Assembly (NCBI RefSeq): GCF_003086295.3
Contig: NC_092047.1
Coordinates: 64,088,054-64,152,053 of the forward strand
Direction: 5' to 3'
From: Arachis hypogaea
Lineage: Eukaryota; Streptophyta; Magnoliopsida; Fabales; Fabaceae
DNA: 64,000 nt
In this document: positions 12,452-24,100 of the stretch, piece after piece
How positions within the stretch are numbered: position 1 is the first letter of the stretch
Layout: every line of letters starts with the position of its first letter
The notes under the pieces: model-generated
Told to the model about the DNA's origin: nothing
Seen by the model: the letters and a program-made list of their open reading frames with translations, nothing else
The model's database searches: none
Program-made: the position numbers and the translations under genes

Positions 12452-13764
12452 GGGCAGAGAGGGAGCAGAGGGGGGTTGGGGAGGGAAGAATGGGGGCGCG
12501 ATGGGGGTAGGGTTCGCGTCACTAGGGGTTAGTGAATTTGAATCCACGCGAACGCGTGGGACACGCGGTCGCGTGGCTAGGGTGGAATGGGGCTGACGCG
12601 ATCGCGTGGGTGACACGAGCGCATGGAATGGGTAAAAGGATGAGTGACGCGGTCGCGTGAGGCACGCGACCGCGTCGCTACAAATTGTGCTAAATGCACA
12701 ATTCCAGCATCGTTTCAGCGCAACTCTCTGTCTCTATTTAGGGTGTTGTGCAATCTATGCGACAGCGGATGCGTCGCTCATGCTTTAGCGTGGGATGGGT
12801 GTTGTGCAAGTGATGCGTTCGCGTGATGGATGCGAACGCGTGAGCCGTGTTGTGCTAAACGCACACCAGCCGCACGATTCCAGCCCAGATTTCTGGGCGT
12901 TGGATTTTTTTACGCCGATCTTCAAATCACGCGTTCGCGTGATTGACGCGGACGCGTGGGAGGTGTTTTTTGCAACTGACGCGAACGCTTTAGCGATGCG
13001 GTCGCGTCACACGCCTTCCTCTTTTTTTTTATATATGCAGGTATGCAATTATGCAGTATGCAATGCTAATGCAAATGCTATGAATAACATCCAGGTTCAA
13101 TAATATAACATAAAATCAAACAGTACGAAATAAAATTTGAAAAAGAAACGACCATACCATGGTGGGTTGTCTCCCACCTAGCACTTTCAGTTAAAGTCCT
13201 TAAGTTGGACATTGGATGAGCTTCCTGTTATGGTGGCTTATGCTTAAATTCATCAAAAAATCTCCACCAATGTTTGGAATGCCAACAGCCTCCGGGGTCC
13301 AAAACTAGGCATGTGAAGTCTTTGAGTAGCTTCAAACACGTTCTCAAGCTCCCGAGGTGACAAATGTCAGAATAGATTCCAGGATCCTAAACTTTGCTTT
13401 TAAATCCGCCTTTGTCTTGATCTATATTCTTCGATCCGGGCGGTTTAGAAATTGTATTCTCACCAAGATGACCAAACGTCTTCCGAGATCCATTCAATTG
13501 AACTTGATACCAATCCTTGCACTTCGAATTGAAGCGTGGAACCTAATTGAATCTTGTACACCAGCTCTGAGTACGAGCCATTTCCCTCTTACTCTTAAAG
13601 CCGCAGAGAGCTCTAAGCTGGCCATCTGTTTCAAGCAAACCATATTCAAGTGGAAAAGTAAAGATAAAGGTTAAGGATTGTACCCACTTGAAGCTTGTAT
13701 CAGGTGGTAATGGCCTTGGGATAGGTGTTTCCAGTGGTTCTGTAAGTTCTACTCCCTTGTAATC

Positions 13765-14694
13765 TTATGCGAATTCCTCCACTTCTTTGCAAACTTCTTC
13801 AAATGCAACCACGTCTTGACCAAAGTCTTCGATATCTTCCTCATCACTCAAGTCATAAGTCGGAGGTCGAGAAAAATCTACCTCGACATCATCTTCGTAT
13901 TTGCTTGGATAAGTTTCTTCAATCTCATAGAATTCACGTGCGGATGCGAGTTCATTACTAGGAGAACTTGACTTGAGACTATCATCATCAAGGAAACTTG
14001 CGTCTTGGGTGATTCCGTCTAGTTCTTCATGAAATACCTGCTTTGGGGGTTGTGCAATATCCTCCTTAGCATCAATTGTAACGTCCTTGACGGAATTTTT
14101 CACAACTCTGGATTCCCATGGAGGTTTAGCATCTCCTAAATCTTCAATCAGTACTTCTTCTTTTTGGATAATTTGAGCTTCCTCCAATTGTTCCAGAATA
14201 AAGTTATGCTCATTACTGCCCACTGGGGTTTCTAGTGTCTCCTTCATGCTACGTTTGTCATTCGATTCTCCACATAAGACTCTTGGAGTTTCTTGAGTGT
14301 CTAAACGTCTGGAAGATAATTGTTTTATTGCTTGCTTCAGCTGATGAAGGGTTGTATGAAGTTGATCTACTGTTTTCTTGAGGCGAGCCTGTGATTCTCG
14401 AGGTGATGAATATGGACATGGTACATAGGGAAGTGGTGGTGTTTGGGAGTAATTGGATTGGAATTGGGGTAAATAAGGATCATACGGTAGTGAATGATGA
14501 AAAAGAGCTTTTGAGTGTGGTGGTTCAAAGTTATGTTGAGAGGATGGTCTATAGGCACAGGGTGTGGTTTGTTGGTAGTTACATGGTTGTCCACCATATC
14601 TATTAGCTTGGTATGCATTGTAAAGTGGTCCTCGTCTGTGATACTGTGGAGGGTGTTGCTGCCTAAAGGGTTGATCAAGTCGTCTTGGCTCCAT
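13765..14694 (-). CDS. 309-aa ORF of a non-autonomous LTR element (gag-like position), function unknown
   Basis: Single uninterrupted ORF starting MEPRRLDQPF. The first 110 residues are rich in Pro, Tyr, Gln and His (PYDPYLPQFQSNYSQTPPLP), then a predicted coiled coil around residues 105-130 (LKKTVDQLHTTLHQLKQAIK), then an acidic C-terminal half (YDLSDEEDIEDFGQDVV). There is no zinc knuckle, protease or RT. It lies about 200 bp downstream of the primer-binding site, where gag would be. I recall similar proteins annotated as hypothetical in peanut but know no assigned function. Being open over 930 bp in an element otherwise truncated suggests a fairly recent insertion. Confidence 0.6.
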   Translation of the reverse strand: MEPRRLDQPFRQQHPPQYHRRGPLYNAYQANRYGGQPCNYQQTTPCAYRPSSQHNFEPPHSKALFHHSLPYDPYLPQFQSNYSQTPPLPYVPCPYSSPRESQARLKKTVDQLHTTLHQLKQAIKQLSSRRLDTQETPRVLCGESNDKRSMKETLETPVGSNEHNFILEQLEEAQIIQKEEVLIEDLGDAKPPWESRVVKNSVKDVTIDAKEDIAQPPKQVFHEELDGITQDASFLDDDSLKSSSPSNELASAREFYEIEETYPSKYEDDVEVDFSRPPTYDLSDEEDIEDFGQDVVAFEEVCKEVEEFA

Positions 14695-14891
14695 TCATCT
14701 TTGATTGATTTGACCTTGATGCATGTTCCTGCTATAACTTCCATTCCCTTCAACAATATTAGAATCAAACTCAAAGCGAGAGGGGTGAGAATTCATAGTA
14801 GCTAATGGAAATAAAAGGAGAAAACAAAAACAAATAAACAAATAAAAGAAAAATATTTACAATAACCAATAATAAGGCACACGTTTGCAGT

Positions 14892-14909
14892 TCCCTGGCA
14901 ACGGCGCCA
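14892..14909 (-). other. Primer-binding site, reverse strand
   Basis: Reverse strand reads TGGCGCCGTTGCCAGGGA, matching the TGGCGCCGTTGCCGGGGA primer-binding site of Athila/Tat-type elements (tRNA-Asp type, as I recall) with one change. It lies three bases from the LTR at 14913. Confidence 0.85.
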
Positions 14910-14912
14910 TTT

Positions 14913-16394
14913 TGAAGAGAGAACTTTTGCGTGTCTAGAATTCAGAGTAAATTCCCGTTGCAAGTATAGCTTCTAAACCAACAAAAGTCCTTTCTTACAA
15001 ACGTTTTGGTTGTCACAAGTAACAAACCCCTTTAGAATTGATAACCGAAGTATTTAAACCTCGGGTCGTCTTCTCAAGGAACTGCAGGGAGGTATGTTCT
15101 TATTATTGGTTATGAGTTTTGTAAATTGGGGTTTTGAAAGTAAGGAACAGGTAATTTAATTGAAAAATAAAATAAATAAATAACTGTAAAATAAACTCTT
15201 GGCAAGGTATGAAAATTCGGAAGTCCTATCCTAGTTATCCTTATCAATGGTGATGAGAATTATATTTTTCTCTCCACTAAATCAACCTCTAACTATGAAA
15301 GTAAGTCGAGCGGATAAATCAATTTAACACCTAAAGTCCTAGTCAATTCCTAAGGAAAGACTAGAGTTATAGGGAATTAAATCAATCAGCAAAGATAATA
15401 ATTATCAATCACGATGAGTTTGACAACTCAAGAGTTACCAATTAATCAACCAAAGCCAAAAGGGGAAATTCTAAATTATTCATATAATTGAAGGAAAGCA
15501 ATCATAATTCTGAAATACCTCAAATTATATTAAATAGAAAATCAAATCTAAACATGAATGGTTCATAAGCCAAATTGGCAACAAAAGTAATTAAAGGAAA
15601 GCATTAAAGTATCTGAAAGTAAAAGGGAAATATAAAGTAAAAGGAATATTGAACCTGATAAAGAGTTGAAATTCTAAATTGAAATAATAAGAAATCCTAA
15701 TCCTAAAACCTAAGAGAGAGGAGAGAACCTCTCTCTAAAAACTACATCTAATTCATCAAAAGTGAATAATTGAAGACATTCTTATGAATGGATGCATTCC
15801 CCCACTTTATAACCTCTAATCTGTGCTTTCTGGACTTGGATCTGGGCCAAAAAGGGTTTCAAAAATCGCTGGGGGCGTTTTTTGCAGTTTCTAGTGCGTG
15901 GCATCTGTCACACGTCGACGTGGGTCACGCGGTCGCGTCATCTGGAGTTTTCGTTATCACGCGTTCGCTTCGGTCATGCGTCCGCGTCATCTGTGTTCTG
16001 CTTAAGGCGCGCGTCCGCGTCAGTCACATATTCGCGTCGCTGCCTTTTCGCGCTGGGCATGCGACCGCGTCGTCCATGCGTTCGCGTCGCTGCTAGTTTT
16101 TTCAAAAACTCCATTTTGTACTTTCCTTCCAGTTTTGTATGTTTCCTTTCCATCCTTTAAGTCATTCCTGCCTTAGAAGATATGAAACTACTCAACACAC
16201 AAACCACGACATCGAATGGTAATAAAGGGTAATTAAAATAATTATTTTTAAAGCATAGGAAGCATGTTTTTCACATATATCACATAATAAGGAAGGGAAA
16301 GTAAAACCATGCAATTTACATGAATAAGTGGGTGAAGGATTGAATAAATCACTTAAAATGAGAACAATATATATCATAAAATATGGGTTTATCA
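14913..16394 (-). repeat. 5' LTR of the reverse-strand element (TGATAAACC family)
   Basis: On the reverse strand it starts TGATAAACCCATATTTTATG (16394) and ends ..TCTCTTCA (14913), 1482 bp. It is related to the solo LTR at 9384-10877 and carries the same kind of CpG palindrome block (15910-16090). It was inserted into the integrase region that follows at 16395. Confidence 0.8.
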
Positions 16395-17133
16395 ACATAT
16401 CTTCAGTAGGTTTGGTGTCTCTAGAGTACTAATCAGTGATGGAGGCACTCATTTCTGTAATAAACAGTTTTACTCTGCTATGATTCGATATGGAATTAGC
16501 CACAAAGTAGCAACTCCATATCATCCACAGACAAATGGGCAAGCTGAAGTCTCTGATAGAGAACTAAAAAGAATCCTGGAACGGACTGTAATTGCCCGTA
16601 GAAGGGATTGGGAAAAACGCTTGGATGATGCTCTGTGGGCATACAGAACAGCATTCAAGACTCCTATAGGAACCTCTCCATACCAGCTTGTGTATGGCAA
16701 GTCCTGTCATCTGCCCGTGGAACTGGAGCATAAGGCCTACTGGGCAACCAGATTCCTAAACCTGGATGCTAAGTTAGCTGGAGAGAAGAGATTACTCCAG
16801 TTAAATGAGCTAGAGGAATTCAGACTCAATGCTTTCGAAAATGCAAAAATTTACAAAGAGAAAGCAAAAAGGTGGCATGATAAGAAACTGTCATCCAGAG
16901 TCTTTGAACCAGGATAGAAGGTTCTACTGTTTAACTCTAGGCTCAGATTATTCCCCAGGAAATTAAAATCCCGGTGGAGGGAACCATATGTGATTACAAG
17001 TGTGTCACCATATGGCTATGTGGTGCTTCAAGATAGTGATTCTAATAAGAAGTTCATTGTTAATGGACAGAGAATCAAGCATTATCTTGAAGGCAATGTT
17101 GAGCAAGAATGCTCAAAGCTGAGACTAGATTAA
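16395..17133 (+). pseudogene. Athila-like integrase, 3' part
   Basis: Reads [18 protein letters not shown], then [41 protein letters not shown], and a C-terminal DNA-binding part ending KHYLEGN. The second catalytic Asp (ISDGG) and the Glu (DRELKRILE) of the DDE core are present; the first Asp is lost to the insertion at 16394. A TAG at 16915-16917 interrupts the frame, which then continues to TAA at 17131-17133. Family known role: inserting retrotransposon cDNA into chromosomes. This copy cannot work. Confidence 0.85.
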
Positions 17134-17988
17134 AAGCTCAGTAAGGTCCAGCTAAAGACAATAAAGAAGCACTTATTGCGAGGCAACCCAATGTTATTTA
17201 ATTTTATCTATTTATTTTCTATTGTTATTTTATGTTTTCTTTAGGTTGATGATCATGTGAAGTCACAAAAACAATTGAAAAATAAAAAAAAATAGAATGA
17301 AAAACAGCATTAAAAACAGCTCACCCTGGAGGAAGAGCTTACTGGCGTTTAAACGCCAGTAAGAAGCATCAGACTGGCGTTTAACGCCAGAAAGAAGCAC
17401 CAGACTGGCATTAAACACCAGAAACAAGCATCAACTTAGCGTTAAACGCCAAGAAAGGGAGAAAAACTGGCATTAAACGCCAGAAACAAGCAGCAGTCTG
17501 GCGTTAAACGCCAAGATTGCACTCTAAGGGCGTTTTACACGCCTAAATGGAGCAGGGATGATAAGTCCTTAACCCCTCAGGATCTGTGGACCCCACAGGA
17601 TCCCCACCTACCTCAACTCACTCTCTCTCTTCTTTACACCTTTTCATAACACTTTTTCCCAAATACCCTTCACCAATCACATCTATATCTCTTCCCCAAA
17701 TACCCTTCACCAATCACCTCATTCACTCTCCCCCAAAACCCCATCTACCTTCAAATTCAAAACCCTTCTTCCCTCCCAAACCCAACCCCAAATACACGAA
17801 CCTAACCCCCCCTGCTCCTATATATACCCCTCATTCCTCCTTGAATTTCACACATCACAAACACCTTATACCCCCTTGGCCGAATTCACCCTCTCCCTCC
17901 ATCTCCTCCATTCTTTCTTCTTTGCTCGAGGACGAGCAAACCTTTTAATGTGGTAAAAGCATTGCTTTTTGTTTTTTCATAACCATTT
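17134..17988 (+). mobile_element. Athila-like element, noncoding spacer after pol with palindrome array
   Basis: Holds an array of CTGGCGTTTAAACGCCAG-type imperfect palindromes (17340-17530, six copies at 30-40 bp spacing), then a C-rich stretch whose 120-aa reading (17586-17948) is Pro/Ser/Thr/His low complexity and probably not a protein, then GAGGACGAGCAAACC. The corresponding spot in other elements precedes a further ORF. Confidence 0.6.
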
Positions 17989-18421
17989 ATGGCACCTAAG
18001 GCCAGAGAAACCTCTAGAAAGAGGAAAGGGAAGGCAAAAGCTTCCACCTCTGAGTCATGGGAGATGAAAAGATTCATCTCACAAGCCCATCACTAAGAAA
18101 AGGATGGAGCAAACAAGAGAACCCACCTATGGACCTCAACAAGAGCATGAGGAAATTCCTCATCATGAAATCCCTGAGATGCCTCAAGGGATACACTTTC
18201 CTCCACAAAACTATTGGGAGCAAATTAACACCTCCCTAGGAGAACTAAGTTCCAACATGGGACACCTAAGGGTGGAGCACCAAGAGCGTTTCATCCTCCT
18301 CCATGAAATTAGAGAAGATCAAAGAGCTATGAGGGAGGAGCAACAAAGGCAAGGAAGAGACATTGAGGAGCTAAAGCATTCCATAAGAACTTCAAGAGGA
18401 AGAACTAGCCGCCCTCACTAA
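17989..18421 (+). pseudogene. Downstream coiled-coil ORF of the Athila-like element (frameshifted)
   Basis: ATG at 17989 gives a basic N-terminus MAPKARETSRKRKGKAKAS, ending in TAA at 18094. The reading continues in another frame from 18104 as a hydrophilic Glu/Gln/Arg-rich protein (GELSSNMGHLRVEHQERF, IREDQRAMREEQQRQGRDIE) to TAA at 18421, most likely coiled coil. It lies after pol, where env-like or extra ORFs occur in this lineage, but there is no membrane segment. A decayed relative starts at 5670 and 54297. Function unknown. Confidence 0.5.
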
Positions 18422-19562
18422 GGTGGACCCGTTCCTTAATCTTCTTGCTCTTATTTTTCTGTTTTTCGTTAACTATGCTTTATGTTTATTTAGGTTTGTG
18501 TCTTTATTACATGATCATTAGTGTCTAGTGTCTATGTCTTAAGGCTATTAATGTCCTATGAATCCATCACCTTTCTTAAATGAAAAATGTTTTTAATCAC
18601 AAAAGAACAAGAAGTACATGATTTTAAATTCATCCTTGAAATTAGTTTAATTATTTTGATGTGGTGACAATACCTTTTGTTTTCTGAATGAATGCTTGAA
18701 CAGTGCAAATTTTTGAATTTTTTGTTTATGAATGTTAAAATTGATGGCTCTTGAAAGAATAATGAAAAAGGAGAAATGTTATTGATAATCTGAAAAATCA
18801 TAAAATTGATTCTTGAAGCAAGAAAAAGCAGTGAAAAAAGCAAAAGCTTGCGAAAAAAATGGCGAAAAAAAAGAAGAAAGAAAAAGAAAAAGCAAGCAGA
18901 AAAAACCAAGAGCTCTTTAAACAAAAAGGCAAGAGAAAAAGCCAGTAACCCTTTAAACCAAAAGGCAAGGGTAAAAAGGATCCAAGGCTTTGAGCATTAA
19001 TGGATAGGAGGGCCTAAAGGAATAAAATCCTGGCCTAAGCGGCTAAACCAAGCTGTCCCTAACCATGTGCTTGTGGCGTGAAGGTATCAAGTGAAAAGCT
19101 TGAGACTGAGCGGTTAAAGTCGTGATCCAAAGCAAAAAGAGTGTGCTTAAGAACCCTGGACACCTCTAATTGGGGACTCTAGCAAAGATGAGTTACAATC
19201 TGAAAAGGTTCACCCAGTTATGTGTCTGTGGAATTTATGTATCCGGTGGTAATACTGGAAAACAAAGTGCTTAGGGCCACGGCCAAGACTCATAAAGTAG
19301 CTGTGTTCAAGAATCAACATACTGAACTAGGAGAATCAATAACACTATATAAATTCTGAGTTCCTATAGATGTCAATCATTCTGAACTTCAAAGGATAAA
19401 GTGAGATGCCAAAACTGTTCAGAGGCAAAAAACTACTAGTCTCACTCATCTAATTGGAGCTAAGTTTCATTGATATTTTGGAATTTATAGTATATTCTCT
19501 TCTTTTCATCCTATTTGATTTTCAGTTGCTTGGGGACAAGCAACAATTTAACTTTGGTGTTG
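18422..19562 (+). mobile_element. Athila-like element, 3' noncoding region up to the LTR
   Basis: A-rich, no ORF of note. Contains blocks shared with 6120-7126 and ends GCTTGGGGACAAGCAACAAT then TTTAACTTTGGTGTTG directly before the LTR, the likely plus-strand priming region. Confidence 0.65.
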
Positions 19563-21104
19563 TGATGAGCGGATAATTTATACGCTTTTTGGCACTGTTT
19601 TTAGGTAGTTTTTAGTATAATTTAATTAGTTTTTACTATGTTTTTATTAGTTTTTATGAAAAATTTACATTTCTAGACTTTACTATAAGTTTGTGTGTTT
19701 TTCTATGATTTCAGGTATTTTCTGGCTAAAATTGAGGGACCTGAGCAAAAATCTGATTCAGAGGCTGAAAAAGGACTGCAGATGCTGTTTGATTCTGACC
19801 TCCCTTCACTCGAAATGAATTTTCTGGAGCTACAAAAACCTAATTGGTGCGCTCTCAATTGAGTTGGAAAGTAGACATTCAGGGCTTTCCAGAAATATAT
19901 AATAGTCCATACTTTGCCCGAGTTTTGACGACGCAAACTGGCGTTTAAACGCCAACTTCCTACCCTATTCTGAAGTTAAATGCCAGAAACAGATTACAAA
20001 CCAGAGTTAAACGCCATAAACAGGCTGCAACCTGGCGTTTAACTCCAAGAGAAGCCTCTACACATGTAAAGCTCAATGCTCAGCCCAACCACACACCAAG
20101 TGGGCCCTGGAAGTGGATTTCTGCACTATCTATCTTAGTTTACTCATTTTCTGTAAACCTAGGTCACTAGTTTAGTATAAAAACTACTTTTAGAGACTTA
20201 CTATGTATCTCATGACATTTTTACACTTCACATTGTATTTCTGATGGCATGAGTCTCTAAACCCCATGGTTGGGGGTGAGGAGCTCTGTTGTGTTTCGAT
20301 GAATTAATGCAATTACTACTGTTTTTCATTCAATCACGCTTGTTCCTATTCTAAGATATTCACTCGCACTTCACCCTGATGAATGTGATGATCCATGACA
20401 CTCATCATCATTCTCACCTATGAACGTGTGCCTGACAACCACCTCCGTTCTATCTGCACTAGCTTGAGTGTGTATCTCTTAGCCTCCTGGTTCACGATTA
20501 GAGTCTTCGTGGTATAGGCTAGAATTATTGGCGGCCATTCCTAAGATTCGGAAAGTCTAAACCTTGTCTGTGGTATTCTGAGTAGGATCTGGGAAGGGAT
20601 GACTGTGATGAGCTTAAAACTCGCGAGTGTTGGGCGTAGTGACAGACGCAAAAGAATCAATGGATTCTATTCCAACATGAGTGAGAACCGACAGATGATT
20701 AGTGACAGCGCATTTAGACCATTTTCACTGAGAGGATGGATGGTAGCCATTGACAATGGTGATCCACCAACATACAGCTTGCCATGGAAGGAGACCTGCG
20801 TGCGTATAGAAGAAGACAGTAGGAAAGCAGAGATTCAGAAGACAGAGCATCTCCAAAACCTCAAAATGTTCTAAATTACTGCATAACAAGTATTATTTAT
20901 TTTATGTTAATTGCTTTTTATAAACCCAACCATTTTTATTATTAATTTCCTAACTAAGAACTACAAAATAACCATAGCTTGCTTCAAGCCGACAATCTTA
21001 GTGGGATCGACCCTTACTCACGTAAGGTAATACTTGGACGACCTAGTGCACTTGCTGGTTAGTGGTACGAGTTGTGAAAAGCGTGATTTACAATTCGTGC
21101 ACCA
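19563..21104 (+). repeat. 3' LTR of the Athila-like element (TGATGAGCGG family)
   Basis: 1542 bp, TGATGAGCGGATAATTTATA ... TTCGTGCACCA. It is close in length and sequence to the LTR at 60867-62410 (1544 bp). It lies in, and cuts off the left end of, the large reverse-strand LTR that continues at 21105. The next bases CACAC would be the target duplication, but the matching left side is gone. Confidence 0.85.
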
Positions 21105-24100
21105 CACACTCTATTCACCCACGGATATAGTGCCAGGCACACTCGCATGCGTAACCCAAGGATATAGTGCCTGGCCCACTCTTGCAGCAAAAAAGATTAT
21201 TAATCATAGTTCAATTCCAAGGACATAATACCCTGCATATTATCATACTTAACCCAAGGATATAGTGCCTGGCACACTCTCAACATTCATAAGGATCATT
21301 CAAAGGAAAACCCAACTTAAACCCCTAGGACCTTTCCCATATTGCAATGCTACAAAATAAGCCCAAGAGTCTTAAAATGGTGTTATAGAAGCTTACAACC
21401 TTGTCGAGAAGGTGAAATAGTTAAAAACAAAGTTTAAAATTATGAAACAGGGCGTGTGCGTTCACACAGGGGTGTGCGTGCGCACACCCAGGAAGATTTT
21501 GAAAGTGTGCGTATGCACAGGTGTGTGCGTACGCACAGGTACTAAAATTTATAAAGTCTGTTCACTCGCACAAGCTGTGCGAGCGCCCCTAACAGACGTC
21601 CCTTCCCGACTAGTGCGTGCGCACAAGGCTGTGCGTCCGCACAACCTATGCTAGCGCTGCTACCAGAGCCCTTTTCCCTGCCTGTGCGTACGCACAGGTC
21701 TGTGCGTCTGCACAAAATAACATTTTTGCAGGGTTATGCGTGCGCACAAGGCTGTGCGTGCGCACATATCAGAAATCCTGAAATTCTGCAACTTTGCAGA
21801 ATTTCAGATTTTCAACACCAACTTTGAATGATCATAACATCCTCTACAAAATTCCAAATTTTGCAAACTTTATATCAAATCGAAGGGTTTTCAGTAATCT
21901 TCAAATATAAACCAAATTCAACAAATTTTGAAAACCGAGGCAAAAGTTATGATTAGACTAAGTTCACCAAAAATCCATTTTTACCCAAAATCTCACAAAC
22001 TCAATTTTTAACCAAACCTCAATCCAATACCAACTCAATCACATATCAACCAAACCAAAATAGTCCAAGATTCATACAAACACTACCTCAACCATTTTCT
22101 CACTCACACAACCTTCTAAACCATTCAACAATTCTAAATCCAACCTAATTCACATTCTTCAAATTTCCATTTACCTTATTAACATCAACATGACTTCTCA
22201 CCACTTCCATCATTATTCAACTATACCACATCCAACATTTAATATCTCAAATTATCAACCCCTTCAACACTCATCAATCCAAACAACAAATATAAAACAC
22301 TATAATCAATCTTCCACCAACACCTTCACCAATCATCATTCTTTCACTTTCAATCTTCATCAACAACCTCACTCATGCTTTGTACCAATAATCAACAATA
22401 TATATTCATTCAAAATTCAATAAACCTCATACCTCAATATCATTATTTAACAACATTTACAACATCAATTCATCAAGCATCATCTACCAACCAACATCAA
22501 CAACCACTATAAATCCTCATCAATTCCAACAATTTTATCACCAAACAATAACTAACATTTACCAACATCATAATACATCATTAGCACCAATGATCCTCAA
22601 TAATTACCATCATCATACATATACCACAATAACCACATATCCAATTCAATCTTATCATATGGTCCACTAGCCTAAGTGTCCATGAACATTACATATTACA
22701 TAAAAGAAACCGAAACCATACCATGGCTGATTTCCAAATGCACCAAACACCAAAACGAAGCTACCAAGCCTGATCCAAGGCCTCAACCAACTCCAACAAA
22801 CACCAAAGCTCAAACTAACAACACATATATATACCAACATCAAAACCTAAGATACACAAAGCAACTAAACACAAGGGTTTAGTGAAACCTTACCTTACCC
22901 AATGTGATTAGGGGTAAAATCCAACATTTACATGCTACTAGAGATCACCTAAACAACTAAAACCACAAAATCTACTCAAAAACCAAACATAAAAATGCGC
23001 CGAAACTAGGGCACAAAAATGGGAAGTGAGACGCGATTTCTTACCAGGTTTCTTTCAATAGAAATGTAGAGCTCGACAAGAGCTTCGTGTGGCTGCAAAT
23101 GGCTCGTCAATCGGAGCTCCGGATCAAAAGTTATTGCTTCCGGAAGATGGAGGTGAATAGTGCACTCTCTCTTCTTCCTCCCTTTTTCTTTTTGGGGAGC
23201 AAATGAGCTGAAAAGCTCATTAAAAGAGCTTATATATGTTGGACCTTGGGCCCGGTTTGGACCCGGTTCAACCCGTTAGTGTTTTTGGTCCGTTTGACCT
23301 GCTTGATGAGCGGATAATTTATACGCTTTTTTGCATTATTTTTAGTATGTTTTTAGTAGGATCTAGTTGCTTTTAGGGATGTTTTTATTAGTTTTTATGT
23401 TAAGTTCACATTTCTGGACTTTACTATAAGTTTGTGTATTTTTCTGTGATTTCAGGTATTTTCTGGCTGAAATTGAGGGACTAGAGCAAAAATCAGATTC
23501 AGAGGTTGAAAAAGGACTGCTGATGCTGTTGGATTCTGACCTCTCTACACTCAAAGTGGATTTTCTGGAGCTATAGAACTTCAAATGGCGCGTTTCCAAT
23601 TGCGTTGGAAAATAGACATCCAGGGCTTTCCAATAATATATAATAGTTCATACTTTGCCCGAGTTTAGACGACGCAAAAGGGCGTTGAACGCCAGTTCTA
23701 TGCTGCAGTCTGGAGTTAAACGCCAGAAACACGTCACGAACCAGAGTTGAACGCCAAAAACACGTTACAACTTGGCGTTCAACTCCAAAAATGACCTCTC
23801 CACGTATAAACTTCAAGCTCAGCCCAAGCACACACCAAGTGGGCCCCGGAAGTGGATTTCTACATCAATTACTTACTTTTGTAAATCCTAGTAGCTAGTC
23901 TAGTATAAATAGGACTTTTTACTATTGTATTTAGGTCTTTTGGACCATCTTATGATTTTTAGTTCATCTTTGGATCATATTGATCACGTTTGGGGGCTGG
24001 CCATTCGGCCATGCCTGAACCTTCATCACTTATGTATTTTCAACAGTAGAGTTTCTGCACTCCATAGATTAAGGTGTGGAGCTCTGCTGTTCCTCATGAT

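Larger units (their letters stand above)
12452..14912 (-). mobile_element. Internal region of a reverse-strand, apparently non-autonomous LTR element
   Basis: Runs from the primer-binding site at 14892-14909 leftwards. It contains one long ORF (13765-14694), then a noncoding stretch with GGTGGGAGACAACCCACC (near 13165) and a very CpG-rich palindrome block (12540-13015, many CACGCGNNCGCGTG-like words). No pol is visible. The 3' LTR is missing, with the element cut at 12452. Confidence 0.7.

Noticed and set aside
12452..13035. GC-rich block as a possible CpG island or gene
   Set aside because: The CpG content comes from retroelement palindrome words and the readings show no protein family.
17340..17530. 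Spaced CTGGCGTTTAAACGCCAG repeats, CRISPR-like at first sight
   Set aside because: Repeats are imperfect, spacers are not unique in a CRISPR sense, and this is plant nuclear DNA inside a retroelement.
17586..17948. 120-aa Pro/Ser-rich reading
   Set aside because: Low complexity in a C-rich noncoding stretch of an LTR element; no domain and no likely start context.
22190..22882. Asn/Thr/His/Gln-rich readings in the long LTR (also near 29117-29323)
   Set aside because: The AAC/CAA-rich LTR sequence gives open frames by composition; the two LTRs do not preserve one frame.
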